From Cyclobacteriaceae bacterium (GTDB lineage Bacteria; Bacteroidota; Bacteroidia; Cytophagales; Cyclobacteriaceae), in contig JALHRJ010000017.1 in the NCBI GenBank assembly GCA_022841475.1, forward strand, positions 25,795-89,794: a stretch of DNA of 64,000 bases. Direction: 5' to 3'. Positions 9,350 through 18,145 of this stretch are shown here, in pieces; within the stretch, counting starts at the first letter, position 1, and every line of letters starts with the position of its first letter. The notes beneath the pieces were generated by a model, which did not search any database, was not told the origin of the DNA, and worked only from the letters and a program-made list of their open reading frames with translations. The position numbers and the translations under genes are program-made.

Positions 9350-10189
9350 ATGAGTGAAGAAGCAGAAATGTCATTTCTTGATCATCTTGAAGCACTGAGA
9401 TGGCATGTGGTAAGGGCCGTGGCCGCGATTTTTATTATGATGATATTGGCTTTCATCTATACACCAGAGATTTTTAAGTATGTCGTTTTAGCTCCGGGCG
9501 AAATTGATTTTATAACCTTTCGCTGGCTATGCCGGTTGGGGGAATTAACAGGGGCTGCAGGCCTTTGCGTTACGGAAATCCCCATGAAGATTCAAAGCCG
9601 TTTTCTGATGGGGCAATTTACCATGCAGTTGCAAGCTTCCTTCGTAATCGGATTAGTGGTAGCCTTTCCTTATGTGGTTTGGGAGCTGTGGAGTTTTGTT
9701 AAGCCCGGTCTATATAGCAAAGAAAAACAAAGCTCAAGAGGTGCCGTGTTTTCTATTTCAGCTCTCTTCCTTCTAGGCGTTTCTTTTGGCTATTTTATTC
9801 TCAGCCCGATGACGATTGCTTTCCTGGCTAATTATTCCATAAGTCCAAAGATATCCAATGAATTTGATATCACCTCGTATGTATCTACCATTACCATATT
9901 GGTGGTGAGTTGCGGAATCTTGTTTCAGTTACCCATTGTTGTTTTCTTTTTAACCAAAGTTGGGATTGTTACCCCTAAGCTGTTAAGAAGTTATCGCAAG
10001 CATGCGGTAATCGCTATTTTGATTTTGGGGGCAATCATAACACCCAGTTCTGATCCTTTGAGTCTTTCCCTGATCTCTGTGCCGGTGTACTTCTTATATG
10101 AAATGAGTATTTTGATATCAACGATAGAGTTGAAGAGAAAAGCAAAACGTGAAATGGAAGAAGCATTGTTAGATCAACAATCCAACTAA
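9350..10189 (+). CDS. tatC: Sec-independent protein translocase subunit TatC
   Basis: TatC is the twin-arginine signal receptor of the Tat export system. The N-terminus carries the family motif MSFLDHLEALRWHVVR, six hydrophobic helices follow, and PYVVWELWSFVKPGLY is the conserved loop region. The length of 279 aa is slightly long, with an insertion near residues 47-80. It starts 16 bases after the glyA terminator. rpiB follows 2 bases after its stop, so the two are co-transcribed. tatA is not in the window. Three putative Tat substrates occur here (starts at 10663, 36507 and 44998). Confidence 0.96.
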   Translation: MSEEAEMSFLDHLEALRWHVVRAVAAIFIMMILAFIYTPEIFKYVVLAPGEIDFITFRWLCRLGELTGAAGLCVTEIPMKIQSRFLMGQFTMQLQASFVIGLVVAFPYVVWELWSFVKPGLYSKEKQSSRGAVFSISALFLLGVSFGYFILSPMTIAFLANYSISPKISNEFDITSYVSTITILVVSCGILFQLPIVVFFLTKVGIVTPKLLRSYRKHAVIAILILGAIITPSSDPLSLSLISVPVYFLYEMSILISTIELKRKAKREMEEALLDQQSN

Positions 10190-10191
10190 CT

Positions 10192-10620
10192 ATGAAAATT
10201 GCTATCGGTGCTGATCATGCCGGATTCGAGTATAAGGAGCTGTTGAAGAAACAACTTTCTAAACTTGGACATGAATCAAAAGATTTTGGCACCCATAGTC
10301 TAGATTCCGTTGACTATCCAGACTTCGCACATCCCGTAGCCAATGCCGTTGAAAGAAAGGAGTTTGAAATAGGTGTATTGATTTGTGGCAGCGCTAACGG
10401 TGTAGCGATTACGGCAAATAAACATCAGGGTATTCGGGCGGCTATTTGCTGGACGGAAGAAATAGCATCACTCGCCCGCCAACATAACAATGCTAATGTT
10501 GTCTGTATACCCGCACGATTTGTATCTCCTGAACTGGCAGAAAAAATTTTGGAAAAGTTTCTAACCACCTCTTTCGAAGGCGGACGCCACGAAAACAGGG
10601 TGAATAAGATCAGTTGTTAA
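10192..10620 (+). CDS. rpiB: Ribose-5-phosphate isomerase B
   Basis: RpiB interconverts ribose 5-phosphate and ribulose 5-phosphate in the pentose phosphate pathway. The 142-aa protein begins MKIAIGADHAGFEYK and contains CGSANGVAITANK and HNNANVVCIPARF. These match the active-site Cys loop and phosphate-binding part of the RpiB/LacAB family. The loop reads CGSANG where many homologues have CGTGxG. It lies 2 bases after tatC in the same operon. Confidence 0.93.
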   Translation: MKIAIGADHAGFEYKELLKKQLSKLGHESKDFGTHSLDSVDYPDFAHPVANAVERKEFEIGVLICGSANGVAITANKHQGIRAAICWTEEIASLARQHNNANVVCIPARFVSPELAEKILEKFLTTSFEGGRHENRVNKISC

Positions 10621-10662
10621 ACAACTTGTAGCAAGCACTTCTTTTCAATAACTTGGGTTATC

Positions 10663-11580
10663 ATGACTCATACTAGATCTCGCAGGGATTTTTTACAAAC
10701 CAGTGCTGCCCTGATCACCACAACGCTTGGTGTCTCCGCGTTTGATTTCAGAAAGAAAACACCTCGTCTGGCTTTCTCTACGTTGGGTTGCCCCGACTGG
10801 TCGCTTGCCCAAATTGTCGAGTTTGCCGCTCAGCATGGGTTTAAAGGAATTGAGGTACGCGGACTGAAAAGAAAAATGGATCTCACCACGTGTCCGGAGT
10901 TTAGTAAAGAAAACATTGCTGCATCGTTACGCATGGTGCGAGACGAGGGACTGGAGTTTATTAATCTTGGATCTTCATCTACCTTGCACTTTGCTGACGC
11001 TGACACGCGAAAGAAAAACATGGATGAAGGAAAGCGATACATCGATCTCGCACAAGAACTCAAATGCCCATACATCCGCGTCTTTCCAAATAACTTTCCC
11101 AAGGATCAGGAAAAAAATCAAACGATGGACTTAATCGCGAAGGGCTTACTGGAGCTAGGCGATCACGCTAAAGGAAGTAACGTGGCTGTGCTGCTTGAAA
11201 CACATGGTGATTTGATTTATGTAGAGGACCTTCAGCAAGTGATGAGTGCTTCGGAACATAAAAACGTAGGGTTGGTCTGGGACATTACCAACATGTGGAT
11301 CAAAACTAAAGAGGCGCCTTCTATGGCGTACAAGAAACTAAAGAACTACATTCGTCACACGCACATCAAGGATGCAAAGCAGGTGAATGAAACGATCACC
11401 TATACACGCCTGGCGCAAGGCGATGTTCCCATCTTCGAAGCGATTGATGCCTTATCAAAAGGTGGTTACAAAGGGTATTACAGTTTTGAGTGGGAAAAAT
11501 TATGGCATCCGGAACTGGAGGCGCCTGAATTAGCGATTGCTGATTACGCAGTAGTGATGAAAAAATATTTTCTACAATAA
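10663..11580 (+). CDS. Tat-exported sugar phosphate isomerase/epimerase-like TIM barrel
   Basis: A twin-arginine signal (SRRDFLQTSAALITTTLG) leads into a xylose-isomerase-like TIM barrel (AP endonuclease 2 superfamily). Segments such as FKGIEVRG, LLETHGD, GLVWDITNMW, HTHIKDAK and GYYSFEWEK place the metal-binding Glu, Asp and His residues at the strand ends as in the family. The Tat signal implies a folded periplasmic enzyme. The substrate is unknown, probably a sugar or cyclitol. It follows rpiB by 42 bases and is probably in the same transcript. A palindromic hairpin starts six bases after its stop. Confidence 0.87.
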   Translation: MTHTRSRRDFLQTSAALITTTLGVSAFDFRKKTPRLAFSTLGCPDWSLAQIVEFAAQHGFKGIEVRGLKRKMDLTTCPEFSKENIAASLRMVRDEGLEFINLGSSSTLHFADADTRKKNMDEGKRYIDLAQELKCPYIRVFPNNFPKDQEKNQTMDLIAKGLLELGDHAKGSNVAVLLETHGDLIYVEDLQQVMSASEHKNVGLVWDITNMWIKTKEAPSMAYKKLKNYIRHTHIKDAKQVNETITYTRLAQGDVPIFEAIDALSKGGYKGYYSFEWEKLWHPELEAPELAIADYAVVMKKYFLQ

Positions 11581-11585
11581 ATCCT

Positions 11586-11607
11586 CGGACTGTGTCCCCA
11601 CAGCCCG
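11586..11607. repeat. Hairpin repeat, TGTG/CACA family (degenerate copy)
   Basis: The arms CGGACTGTG and CACAGCCCG flank a TCCC loop, with one mismatch. It occupies the whole gap between two convergent stop codons (11580 and 11612), so it may act as a bidirectional terminator. It is related to the copies at 19127, 19220 and 20104. Confidence 0.6.
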
Positions 11608-11611
11608 AAAC

Positions 11612-13729
11612 TTACTTGTTTGCGGCTTCCTGTTTCTGATATCCTTCAATCTGTTTCTTCAACAAATAGTGATGTATTGCCTCAACATCTTCCTCGCTAA
11701 GTGAATTACTAAAATTTGCCATGCCGTTTTGTGAAAGAATTCCTTTCAATAAAATATCATTGAATACCATATGCTTTGCCGGTGTCAGCTTCGATAGATC
11801 AGGGTGTTGAGAAAGATGTTTGTCACCGAAGTCCCCATGACAGATAAAGCAGTAGAAATCATAAAGGGTTGCTCCTTTCGCAAGTAACTCGGTCTTGATT
11901 TTTGTATCCGGAGGCGCTGGTGTTTCAATTGGCTTTTTCTTAGGCGGTATAGGAGTTTCACCGCCTCCAAGTTTAAATGCGATGATCCTTGTTTTGTTTT
12001 CATATTGAAAGACAACCCCATCTGGCAAGTAAGCGCTGGTCTCTGCTCCGCCATAGCCTGCCATCACGGCAACGTATTGTTCGCCATCGATGCTGTAGGT
12101 TGTAGCACCAGCCATGATGCCTGTGGCTGTAAATATTGATTTCAATTTCTCACCGGTTCTCGCATCATGCACATTGAAGTATCCGGTGCGTGTTCCCTGA
12201 AAAACTAAGTCAGGTGTAGACATGATGCCGCCATCCGGTCCGCCCTCAGTAAATTTCCAAGCTACTTTTTGGGTTACCGGATTCCATGCCAATAAACTTT
12301 CTGATCTCAATGTATCCTCAGCGCTCTTGATCTGATCGGCTACATTCTTTTTGAATTTGAACATATTCGCATAATCAAGATTGGTATTGTCCACATCAGG
12401 CAACCAATTATACGTATCAAAACTTTTAAACACTTGTGGCACGGCACGCTCTGGGATATAGACCAATCCTGTGGTGGGATTGAATGACATCGGTTGCCAT
12501 ACATGCCCGCCTCCGAGATAGGGCACGACAAGCCTGGGTTTATCTTTATACCATTGTCCATTTTCTGTTAACACAGGTCGTCCGGTTTTCAAATCAACAT
12601 GACTGGCCCAATTGACTTTGGTATATTTTTCTGCGGAGATCAATTCTCCGGTTGCTCTATCCAATACATAAAAAAATCCATTCTTGGGTGCCATCATTAA
12701 AACCTTTCTTTGTTTTGCATCGATGTCAATATCCGCCAACACTATGTTTTGTGTAGCGGTGTAATCCCAAATCTCAGCCGGAGTAGTTTGATAGTGCCAA
12801 ACTAATTTTCCGTTGTCGGGATTGATGGCCAGAATAGAAGAGAGAAATAAATTGTCACCACCGGCAGGACTACGAAACCAAATCGGATAGGGTGTTGAAT
12901 TGCCTGTGCCTACATAAAGCAAGTTTAGCTCAGGATCATAAGCGGATTCACCCCAGGCTGTTCCGCCCATACCCGATTCCCACTGTGAATTGGGATCCCA
13001 TGTTTTAGCGGCCATCTCCATTTCTTCACTTTCATAACCTTTGGTGGGATCGCCCGGCACAATCCAGAAGCGCCACTTCTCTTCACCGGTTTTTAAATCA
13101 TAAGCCGTAATATATCCACGCACGCCATACTCCCCTCCGGAATTTCCAATCATCACAATGCTGCCAGCCACTTGGGGCGGGCTCGTAATCGTATACGCTT
13201 TGGTGCGATCGGTAAACGTGTCTTTACTCCAGAGCACGGAACCATTCTCAGCATTCAAACAAATTAAATATCCATCCAGCGTTCCTACATACACTTTTCC
13301 TTCCCATACGGCAACACCACGATTCACTACATCACAGCAAGCTCTGCGACCATACGATGCATCTACTTCTGGTTTGTATATCCACAGTTGCTTTCCGGTT
13401 TTTGCATCGAGGGCATACACCGCTCCCCATGCTCCTGAGGTGAACATAATTCCGTCTACCACAATCGGTGTTGCTTCCAATCCCCTAGGCACATTGCCTA
13501 TGATCGTACTGGCATCATACTCCCATGCATAGCCAAGATCTTTCACATTTTCTTTGGTGATCTGATTTAGCGGAGAATAATGCTGCATCATGTGATCCCC
13601 GCCTAACGACAACCAATCTTTTACTTCGCGATGTGTTAATCGTTCATAATCGATCCAGCCAATGGGTTTTTCTTCTTTGCAGCTGATGATGAAAACAAAA
13701 AACAATACAGCATAACATGATTTTCTCAT
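11612..13729 (-). CDS. PQQ-dependent quinohemoprotein alcohol dehydrogenase (lipoprotein)
   Basis: The start at ATG 13729 gives a lipoprotein signal (MRKSCYAVLFFVFIISC). A PQQ eight-bladed propeller covers about residues 35-590. It shows the vicinal cysteine pair (RRACCDVV), GGTAWGESAYDPE, and the WDYTATQ segment that carries the catalytic Asp in type II alcohol dehydrogenases. A C-terminal cytochrome c domain has Cys627-x-x-Cys630-His631. The enzyme would oxidise an alcohol in the periplasm and pass electrons from PQQ to haem and on to the respiratory chain. The length (705 aa) and domain order fit the family. No pqq biosynthesis genes are in the window. Confidence 0.93.
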   Translation of the reverse strand: MRKSCYAVLFFVFIISCKEEKPIGWIDYERLTHREVKDWLSLGGDHMMQHYSPLNQITKENVKDLGYAWEYDASTIIGNVPRGLEATPIVVDGIMFTSGAWGAVYALDAKTGKQLWIYKPEVDASYGRRACCDVVNRGVAVWEGKVYVGTLDGYLICLNAENGSVLWSKDTFTDRTKAYTITSPPQVAGSIVMIGNSGGEYGVRGYITAYDLKTGEEKWRFWIVPGDPTKGYESEEMEMAAKTWDPNSQWESGMGGTAWGESAYDPELNLLYVGTGNSTPYPIWFRSPAGGDNLFLSSILAINPDNGKLVWHYQTTPAEIWDYTATQNIVLADIDIDAKQRKVLMMAPKNGFFYVLDRATGELISAEKYTKVNWASHVDLKTGRPVLTENGQWYKDKPRLVVPYLGGGHVWQPMSFNPTTGLVYIPERAVPQVFKSFDTYNWLPDVDNTNLDYANMFKFKKNVADQIKSAEDTLRSESLLAWNPVTQKVAWKFTEGGPDGGIMSTPDLVFQGTRTGYFNVHDARTGEKLKSIFTATGIMAGATTYSIDGEQYVAVMAGYGGAETSAYLPDGVVFQYENKTRIIAFKLGGGETPIPPKKKPIETPAPPDTKIKTELLAKGATLYDFYCFICHGDFGDKHLSQHPDLSKLTPAKHMVFNDILLKGILSQNGMANFSNSLSEEDVEAIHHYLLKKQIEGYQKQEAANK

Positions 13730-13855
13730 AGCGAAAGAATTAAAGACAAGACACTGTTGACTGAGATCTCGCAACACAATGTAATCATAAGTTATGAAAA
13801 AGTATGTCGCGTCCCTTCAATTTCCCGGCCTACGTAGTGTGCTCTACAGTAAGCA

Positions 13856-13895
13856 CCACAGATTCATTGATTCAATAAAATCTGTGAATCTGTGG
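13856..13895. repeat. Palindrome between PQQ dehydrogenase and symporter genes
   Basis: CCACAGATTCA (13856-13866) and its perfect reverse complement (13885-13895) enclose an 18-base loop. It lies just after the stop of the symporter gene, on the same strand as the dehydrogenase downstream, and may terminate the symporter transcript. Confidence 0.55.
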
Positions 13896-13906
13896 CTAAT
13901 GTATCA

Positions 13907-15592
13907 TTACGCCAATCCCCATGGGCTGAACAACACCCACAAGAAGATCACACAACCAATCAATATAATCGTTAACCAAAAATCGGTGGAGTGCCCTTCT
14001 CCTTTTACGGATGGCGTATGCTTATAGGTAACTAATTTCAATTGCTCTTCGGATTGTTGTGGTGCGGTGAGACTCACCAGGATTAATATTACTCCACAAA
14101 CCAAAAAGAGAAACAAGGCATAGTGCAGGAAGTTGATGCCTAACATCATGTGAAGCAAGCTTCCTTCTTCAATCCGAATCATTCCTTCTTTTGCCATAAA
14201 CTCTGTTACCAATCGTGAAACGCCCAATACAAATCCTGCCCACAAGGAAACAATAGCACCGCGTGCATTGATGCGCTTGATAAAAAGTCCTAATAGAAAT
14301 ACAGCGGCTATCGGTGGTGAGATGTAGGCTTGAATACTTTGCAGATAATGAAACATACCTCCGCCCATCAGGGTTCTCATAAACGGAATCCAACTTAAAC
14401 TCACGATGACTAACACTACGGTTGCAATTTGCCCAACCAACACCAATTGCTTTTCTGAAGCCCCGGGCTTATACCGTTTATAAAAATCGATGGTGAATAA
14501 TGTTGATGATGAATTGAAGGCAGAAGATAATGAACTCATGAGCGCAGCAAGCAGTGCTGCAATCGCTAACCCTTTCAGCCCGACCGGAAGTAAACTCGTA
14601 ATCATCGCGGGCATGGCCTGATCTGGGTTATCCAATGAAAAGGCAAGCAGTCCTTTTTGAGCGAGCGCAAAGGCAATAACGCCTGGCATTAAGAAAATAA
14701 ACACCGGGAGAAGTTTTAAGAAGCCCGCAAACAAAGTGCCCTTGCGCGCCTGGCTGATGTCTTTTGCGGACAATACTTTCTGAACGATAAACTGATCGGT
14801 GCACCAATACCAAACGCCAAGAATAGGAGCACCGAAAAGCATTCCTGTCCACGGATATTCGGAATCGGAAATCGGTCGCCACATGTTGAAGAAGCGTTCG
14901 GCTGGAGGTGTGCCTGATTGAACGTGTGCATCCGCCAGGGTCTGTGTCATTTCATTCCAGCCGCCCAACTCATGCAATCCAAAAAATGTGACAGCAATGG
15001 TTCCTGCCAATAAAATAATGGTCTGAATTAAATCCGTATAAATTACGGCAGTCAATCCTCCCAGGACAGTATAAAATCCGGTGGAGAGTACTATGATGAT
15101 CGCGCCCGTCCAGAACGGAATGCCAAACATGTCGAAGATCAATGCTCCGGAAAAAATGATGAGTGAAATTTTCGTGAGCACATAAGCAAGAATGGAAACT
15201 ACAGAAAGATACGTGCGAGCAGCGGGTGAATAGCGCATCTCTAAAAACTGCGGCATGGTATACACACCCGTTTTCAGATAGAATGGAACGAATACCCATC
15301 CCAAAATAATCAGCACCAGCGAAGCAAGAATTTCAAATTGTGCATTGGGCATATCGGCTCGGGCACCAGAGCCGGAAAGTCCGAGAATGATTTCTGAGCC
15401 AACATTAGACGCAAAGAGTGCAGCGCCTATGACAAACCATCCTTCACTTTTGCCTGACAAGAAATAATCAGCTGATGCGGTGTCACTATGGCTGTGTGTT
15501 CGCCTGAGTGTGGCCCATCGGGCAATGTAAAAGACCACGCCAAAATAAGCGAACACAATTATGAGATCGAGCGTACTAAGGTTTGCAATCAT
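13907..15592 (-). CDS. Sodium:solute symporter, SGLT-like
   Basis: This is a 561-aa inner-membrane transporter with about 14 helices. GKSEGWFVIGAALFASNVGSE contains the family's Na+/substrate region. VLGGLTAVIYTDLIQT and VWYWCTDQFIVQKVLSAK are typical of the SGLT branch of the solute:sodium symporter family, which takes up sugars, inositol and related solutes. It lies downstream of, and on the same strand as, the AraC regulator (46-base gap). That suggests the regulator controls it together with the divergent PhyH gene. The substrate is not determined. Confidence 0.9.
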   Translation of the reverse strand: MIANLSTLDLIIVFAYFGVVFYIARWATLRRTHSHSDTASADYFLSGKSEGWFVIGAALFASNVGSEIILGLSGSGARADMPNAQFEILASLVLIILGWVFVPFYLKTGVYTMPQFLEMRYSPAARTYLSVVSILAYVLTKISLIIFSGALIFDMFGIPFWTGAIIIVLSTGFYTVLGGLTAVIYTDLIQTIILLAGTIAVTFFGLHELGGWNEMTQTLADAHVQSGTPPAERFFNMWRPISDSEYPWTGMLFGAPILGVWYWCTDQFIVQKVLSAKDISQARKGTLFAGFLKLLPVFIFLMPGVIAFALAQKGLLAFSLDNPDQAMPAMITSLLPVGLKGLAIAALLAALMSSLSSAFNSSSTLFTIDFYKRYKPGASEKQLVLVGQIATVVLVIVSLSWIPFMRTLMGGGMFHYLQSIQAYISPPIAAVFLLGLFIKRINARGAIVSLWAGFVLGVSRLVTEFMAKEGMIRIEEGSLLHMMLGINFLHYALFLFLVCGVILILVSLTAPQQSEEQLKLVTYKHTPSVKGEGHSTDFWLTIILIGCVIFLWVLFSPWGLA

Positions 15593-15638
15593 AACTGAAA
15601 GTAGGTTTGGGGGTAGAAGGGGTTATTTACTTGTGGGG

Positions 15639-16499
15639 TTAATTCAGTGCGTGTACATGTCGTTTTTTAAAATGCATGGGATTTTCCTGGGCATACTTAT
15701 TAAAGGTCTTATTAAAATACGACAAGTTGGTGAAGCCACTTTCGAAGCACGCTTCACTTACATTATAATTCTTGAGTAATAATTTCTTGGCCTGGTTCAC
15801 CCGATATTGATTTAAAAATTCCGTGAAGGTCATGTTTGTCATGCGTTTGAAGTAGCGACAAAAGGCAGCTGTCGATAAATTACATAAGTCGACCACTTGA
15901 TGAATATCCACCTTCTCATGATAATGTTCTTCCACGAACCGATATATTTTTTTGATGCGCTCTTGCTCCTTGAGATTATAATTATGCTCTACGGGCGGTA
16001 TGTTGAGCACATCGCTTTCTAAACTTGTTGCCAACAGCTGAAAAATTTCCAGTAATAAGATCCACTGCCGAAAGTGATTTTCATGCATCAACTCTTTCAA
16101 CTTATCACCAACGATTCTTTTAGTTTCTCCATGAAAGGCGATGGCTCTTCGTGCTTTTGCAAACAAAGTTCGGATGTCCGACAGCTCTGGAATATCTGCC
16201 AGTGCTTCCTGCAAAAAATCTTCCTGCAACTGGATCACAATTTTTTCATACTCGGTGCGAATACCAAAATCAAAATTCAGGTGGGGAATGTTGGGGCCCA
16301 TGAACACCAGGTCACTTCCCTCAAATTTCGAGATGTGATCTCCGATGTGCCGCGTGCCATTCGCGCCAGCGATAAAAATCAATTCATACTCCGGATGATA
16401 GTGCCAATAGAAAAGCTCATTCAGTCGCGGATTTTTTAAAATCCGGAATGAACTTCCCTCATCGGGCTGAACCTTCTCCAGTTTGATCTTCATGGACAT
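15639..16499 (-). CDS. AraC family transcriptional regulator with cupin sensor domain
   Basis: The start at 16499 (MSMKIKLEKV; the next ATG at 16493 is also possible) is preferred. A longer open frame would run into the divergent PhyH gene. Residues of about 15-95 form a cupin-type AraC sensor (FYWHYHPEYELIFI, GSDLVFMGPNIPH). Residues of about 185-286 carry the two helix-turn-helix motifs (DLCNLSTAAFCRYFKRMTNM, CFESGFTNLSYFNKTFNKY). It probably senses a small carbohydrate and controls the adjacent symporter and/or the divergent PhyH gene across a 142-base promoter region. Confidence 0.9.
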   Translation of the reverse strand: MSMKIKLEKVQPDEGSSFRILKNPRLNELFYWHYHPEYELIFIAGANGTRHIGDHISKFEGSDLVFMGPNIPHLNFDFGIRTEYEKIVIQLQEDFLQEALADIPELSDIRTLFAKARRAIAFHGETKRIVGDKLKELMHENHFRQWILLLEIFQLLATSLESDVLNIPPVEHNYNLKEQERIKKIYRFVEEHYHEKVDIHQVVDLCNLSTAAFCRYFKRMTNMTFTEFLNQYRVNQAKKLLLKNYNVSEACFESGFTNLSYFNKTFNKYAQENPMHFKKRHVHALN

Positions 16500-16641
16500 T
16501 CTTCGATTTTTTGACCATGAATGTACCCAAAATATCATTATCTTCGACAAAAGATCAATGGAGAACAAAAAATGGCAATTCCAGCAGAAGTTTCCACCTG
16601 AAAGCTGAAATACATTTGACCTAACAAAAAACATATACCTC

Positions 16642-17628
16642 ATGGAAAAAAAGACTCCCGCTACCATGGCTCCCACAATGGCCCCCACCATGGCTCCTGT
16701 GCATAAGGAAATTCCCGGCAACCCTTCTGTTGCCAAATCGAGCACGCAGAAATTAAATGATCGCTCTAATGGAAAGCCTCTACGTGTGCTCTCTGAAGAG
16801 GATTGGAAATTCTGGATTCACAATGGCTACATCGTAATCAAGAATGCAGTACCCAAAGAAAACTGCGAACGCCTTGCTAAACTGCTTTGGGAGTTTGAAG
16901 AAAAAGATCCGAACGATCCCTCTACCTGGTATGCACCACCGCGTGCCGAAATGCAAATGAAGGAACTCACCAATACGGGCATGGTGGAAATTTATAATCA
17001 TCAATACCTATGGGATAATCGTTCTGTTCAAAAAGTATATGATGCATTTGTGGATATCTGGGGAACCGAAAAACTTTGGTGCACCATCGATCGTGCTAAT
17101 CTCAACTTTCCGATCCGTCCGGGTTATGAATACAAAGGTTTTATCCATTGGGATTATGATCCGGAAACAAAACCACAAAATGTACAGGGGGTATTGGCGA
17201 TAGCCGATCAAACGGATGAGAACATGGGCGGCTTTCAATGCATACCCGAGTTGTATAGGACGTATGACACGTGGAAGTTAACACAGCCAGCCGACCGCGA
17301 TTACTTTAAACCAGATGTAACCGGCTTTGAAAAAGTAAAAGTAAAAATGGAAGCCGGAGATCTGCTGATCTTCAACAGCACAGAACCACACGGCATACGC
17401 CCAAATAATTCCAAAGATAAAGTGCGCATTGCTCAATACATTTCGATGATGCCTGCGGAAGAAGACAATGAAACCTTGCGTCAATGGAGAATAAACTCGT
17501 GGCGCGATCGCATTGCTCCTGAAGGTTATGCTTTCCCGGGCGATCCCCGTAAATGGGAACAAACCAAATATAAAACTGCTGAGCTTACACCACTCGGCAA
17601 GAAGTTGTTGGGATTGGAGAAGTGGTGA
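16642..17628 (+). CDS. Phytanoyl-CoA dioxygenase (PhyH) family oxygenase
   Basis: This Fe(II)/2-oxoglutarate oxygenase of 328 aa has the metal triad visible as His169-x-Asp171 (IHWDYD) and His250 (EPHGIRPN). Arg253 is a candidate 2-oxoglutarate ligand. The first 45 residues are low complexity and contain three TMAP repeats, so the true start could be one of several internal ATGs. No signal peptide is seen. It is divergent from the AraC regulator. The substrate is unknown; many bacterial PhyH enzymes hydroxylate small molecules rather than phytanoyl-CoA. Confidence 0.88.
   Translation: MEKKTPATMAPTMAPTMAPVHKEIPGNPSVAKSSTQKLNDRSNGKPLRVLSEEDWKFWIHNGYIVIKNAVPKENCERLAKLLWEFEEKDPNDPSTWYAPPRAEMQMKELTNTGMVEIYNHQYLWDNRSVQKVYDAFVDIWGTEKLWCTIDRANLNFPIRPGYEYKGFIHWDYDPETKPQNVQGVLAIADQTDENMGGFQCIPELYRTYDTWKLTQPADRDYFKPDVTGFEKVKVKMEAGDLLIFNSTEPHGIRPNNSKDKVRIAQYISMMPAEEDNETLRQWRINSWRDRIAPEGYAFPGDPRKWEQTKYKTAELTPLGKKLLGLEKW
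16663..16698 (+). repeat. Three in-frame 12-base repeats encoding TMAP
   Basis: Three consecutive 12-base units (ACC/ACA ATG GCY CCN) encode TMAP-TMAP-TMAP near the N-terminus of the PhyH protein. Each unit carries an ATG. Copy-number change would not shift the frame. Confidence 0.8.
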
Positions 17629-17664
17629 GTCTTCTTTAAATTATTCCTCGGTCTGTGTCCTCAC

Positions 17665-17979
17665 CATAGTCGTTAACTTAAGAAATGCATTGGTATTGTG
17701 TAAGCTATGATTGCCATCTTTGGCCAGGTATTTTATATATCGTCCCTACAGGACTTGAAATGCATAATTTTTCATTTTCTATTACCAACATGTCGTCCCT
17801 AACGGGACTTGTTTTCGATATTTTGAACTTGTATTTAAAGTCCCTTTAGGGACGACATGTTGGTAATAACCCAATCGAAATAAGTATCAAATCCCTTTAG
17901 GGATGACATATAGTTTTCCCACTTCAAAGCGTTAACACTAACAACTCATTTCTATCTCATCCTTAAGTTAACGACTATG
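17665..17979. mobile_element. MITE-like element, 315 bp, 18-bp perfect inverted ends
   Basis: The ends CATAGTCGTTAACTTAAG (17665-17682) and its perfect reverse complement (17962-17979) bound a non-coding 315-bp segment. The direct repeat GTGTCCTCAC lies immediately outside both ends (17655-17664 and 17980-17989), the expected 10-base target duplication. The inverted similarity extends further inwards imperfectly. No transposase frame exists inside, so mobilisation would need an enzyme encoded elsewhere. It carries four REP-like units. It occupies most of the 517-base gene-free gap 17629-18145. Confidence 0.8.
17737..17912. repeat. Four REP-like units in nested inverted arrangement
   Basis: The unit GTCGTCCCTAACGGGACTTG occurs in variants at 17737-17757 and 17780-17810 (forward) and at 17838-17868 and 17888-17912 (reverse). 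The inner pair forms a 31-bp inverted repeat with one mismatch around a 27-base spacer, so the transcript could fold into a long hairpin. Each unit also holds its own small GTCCC/GGGAC palindrome. This resembles REP/BIME sequences, but no REP-associated transposase gene is in the window. Confidence 0.75.
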
Positions 17980-18145
17980 GTGTCCTCACAGACCGAGCCT
18001 TTTTCCATTCAATTACGAGTCCTTTGTTTTAACACCGAACGAATTTCTTAAAAGAACAAAACTATTAGGTCTGGCTATGAGCTTGATTACAATCAAAAAA
18101 AATTGCAAAACTTATAATCACTCTATATCTTAAACAATCAAAATT

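Larger units (their letters stand above)
17647..17997. repeat. TGTG/CACA hairpin split by a mobile element
   Basis: The left arm CTCGGTCTGTG (17647-17657) and right arm CACAGACCGAG (17987-17997) are perfect reverse complements, 11 bp. If the 315-bp insert and one copy of its 10-base duplication are removed, the result is an 11-bp hairpin with a TCCT loop, followed by CCTTTTT. That matches the intact copy at 19127 and looks like the original terminator of the PhyH gene. Confidence 0.75.

Noticed and set aside
12340..12561. Alternative minus-strand frame within the PQQ dehydrogenase gene
   Set aside because: It is a shadow in another frame of a well-supported gene.
13794..14027. 77-aa plus-strand frame upstream of the PQQ dehydrogenase gene
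   Set aside because: Two thirds of it is antisense to the symporter gene end and the rest is the palindrome; no protein features.
16500..16745. Upstream extension of the AraC reading frame
   Set aside because: It overlaps the divergent PhyH start and reads GAMVGAIVGAMVAG from the repeats; the AraC domain begins after 16499.
17737..17912. Short CRISPR-like array
   Set aside because: The four units alternate in orientation and have unequal spacers, which fits REP-like palindromes and not direct repeats.
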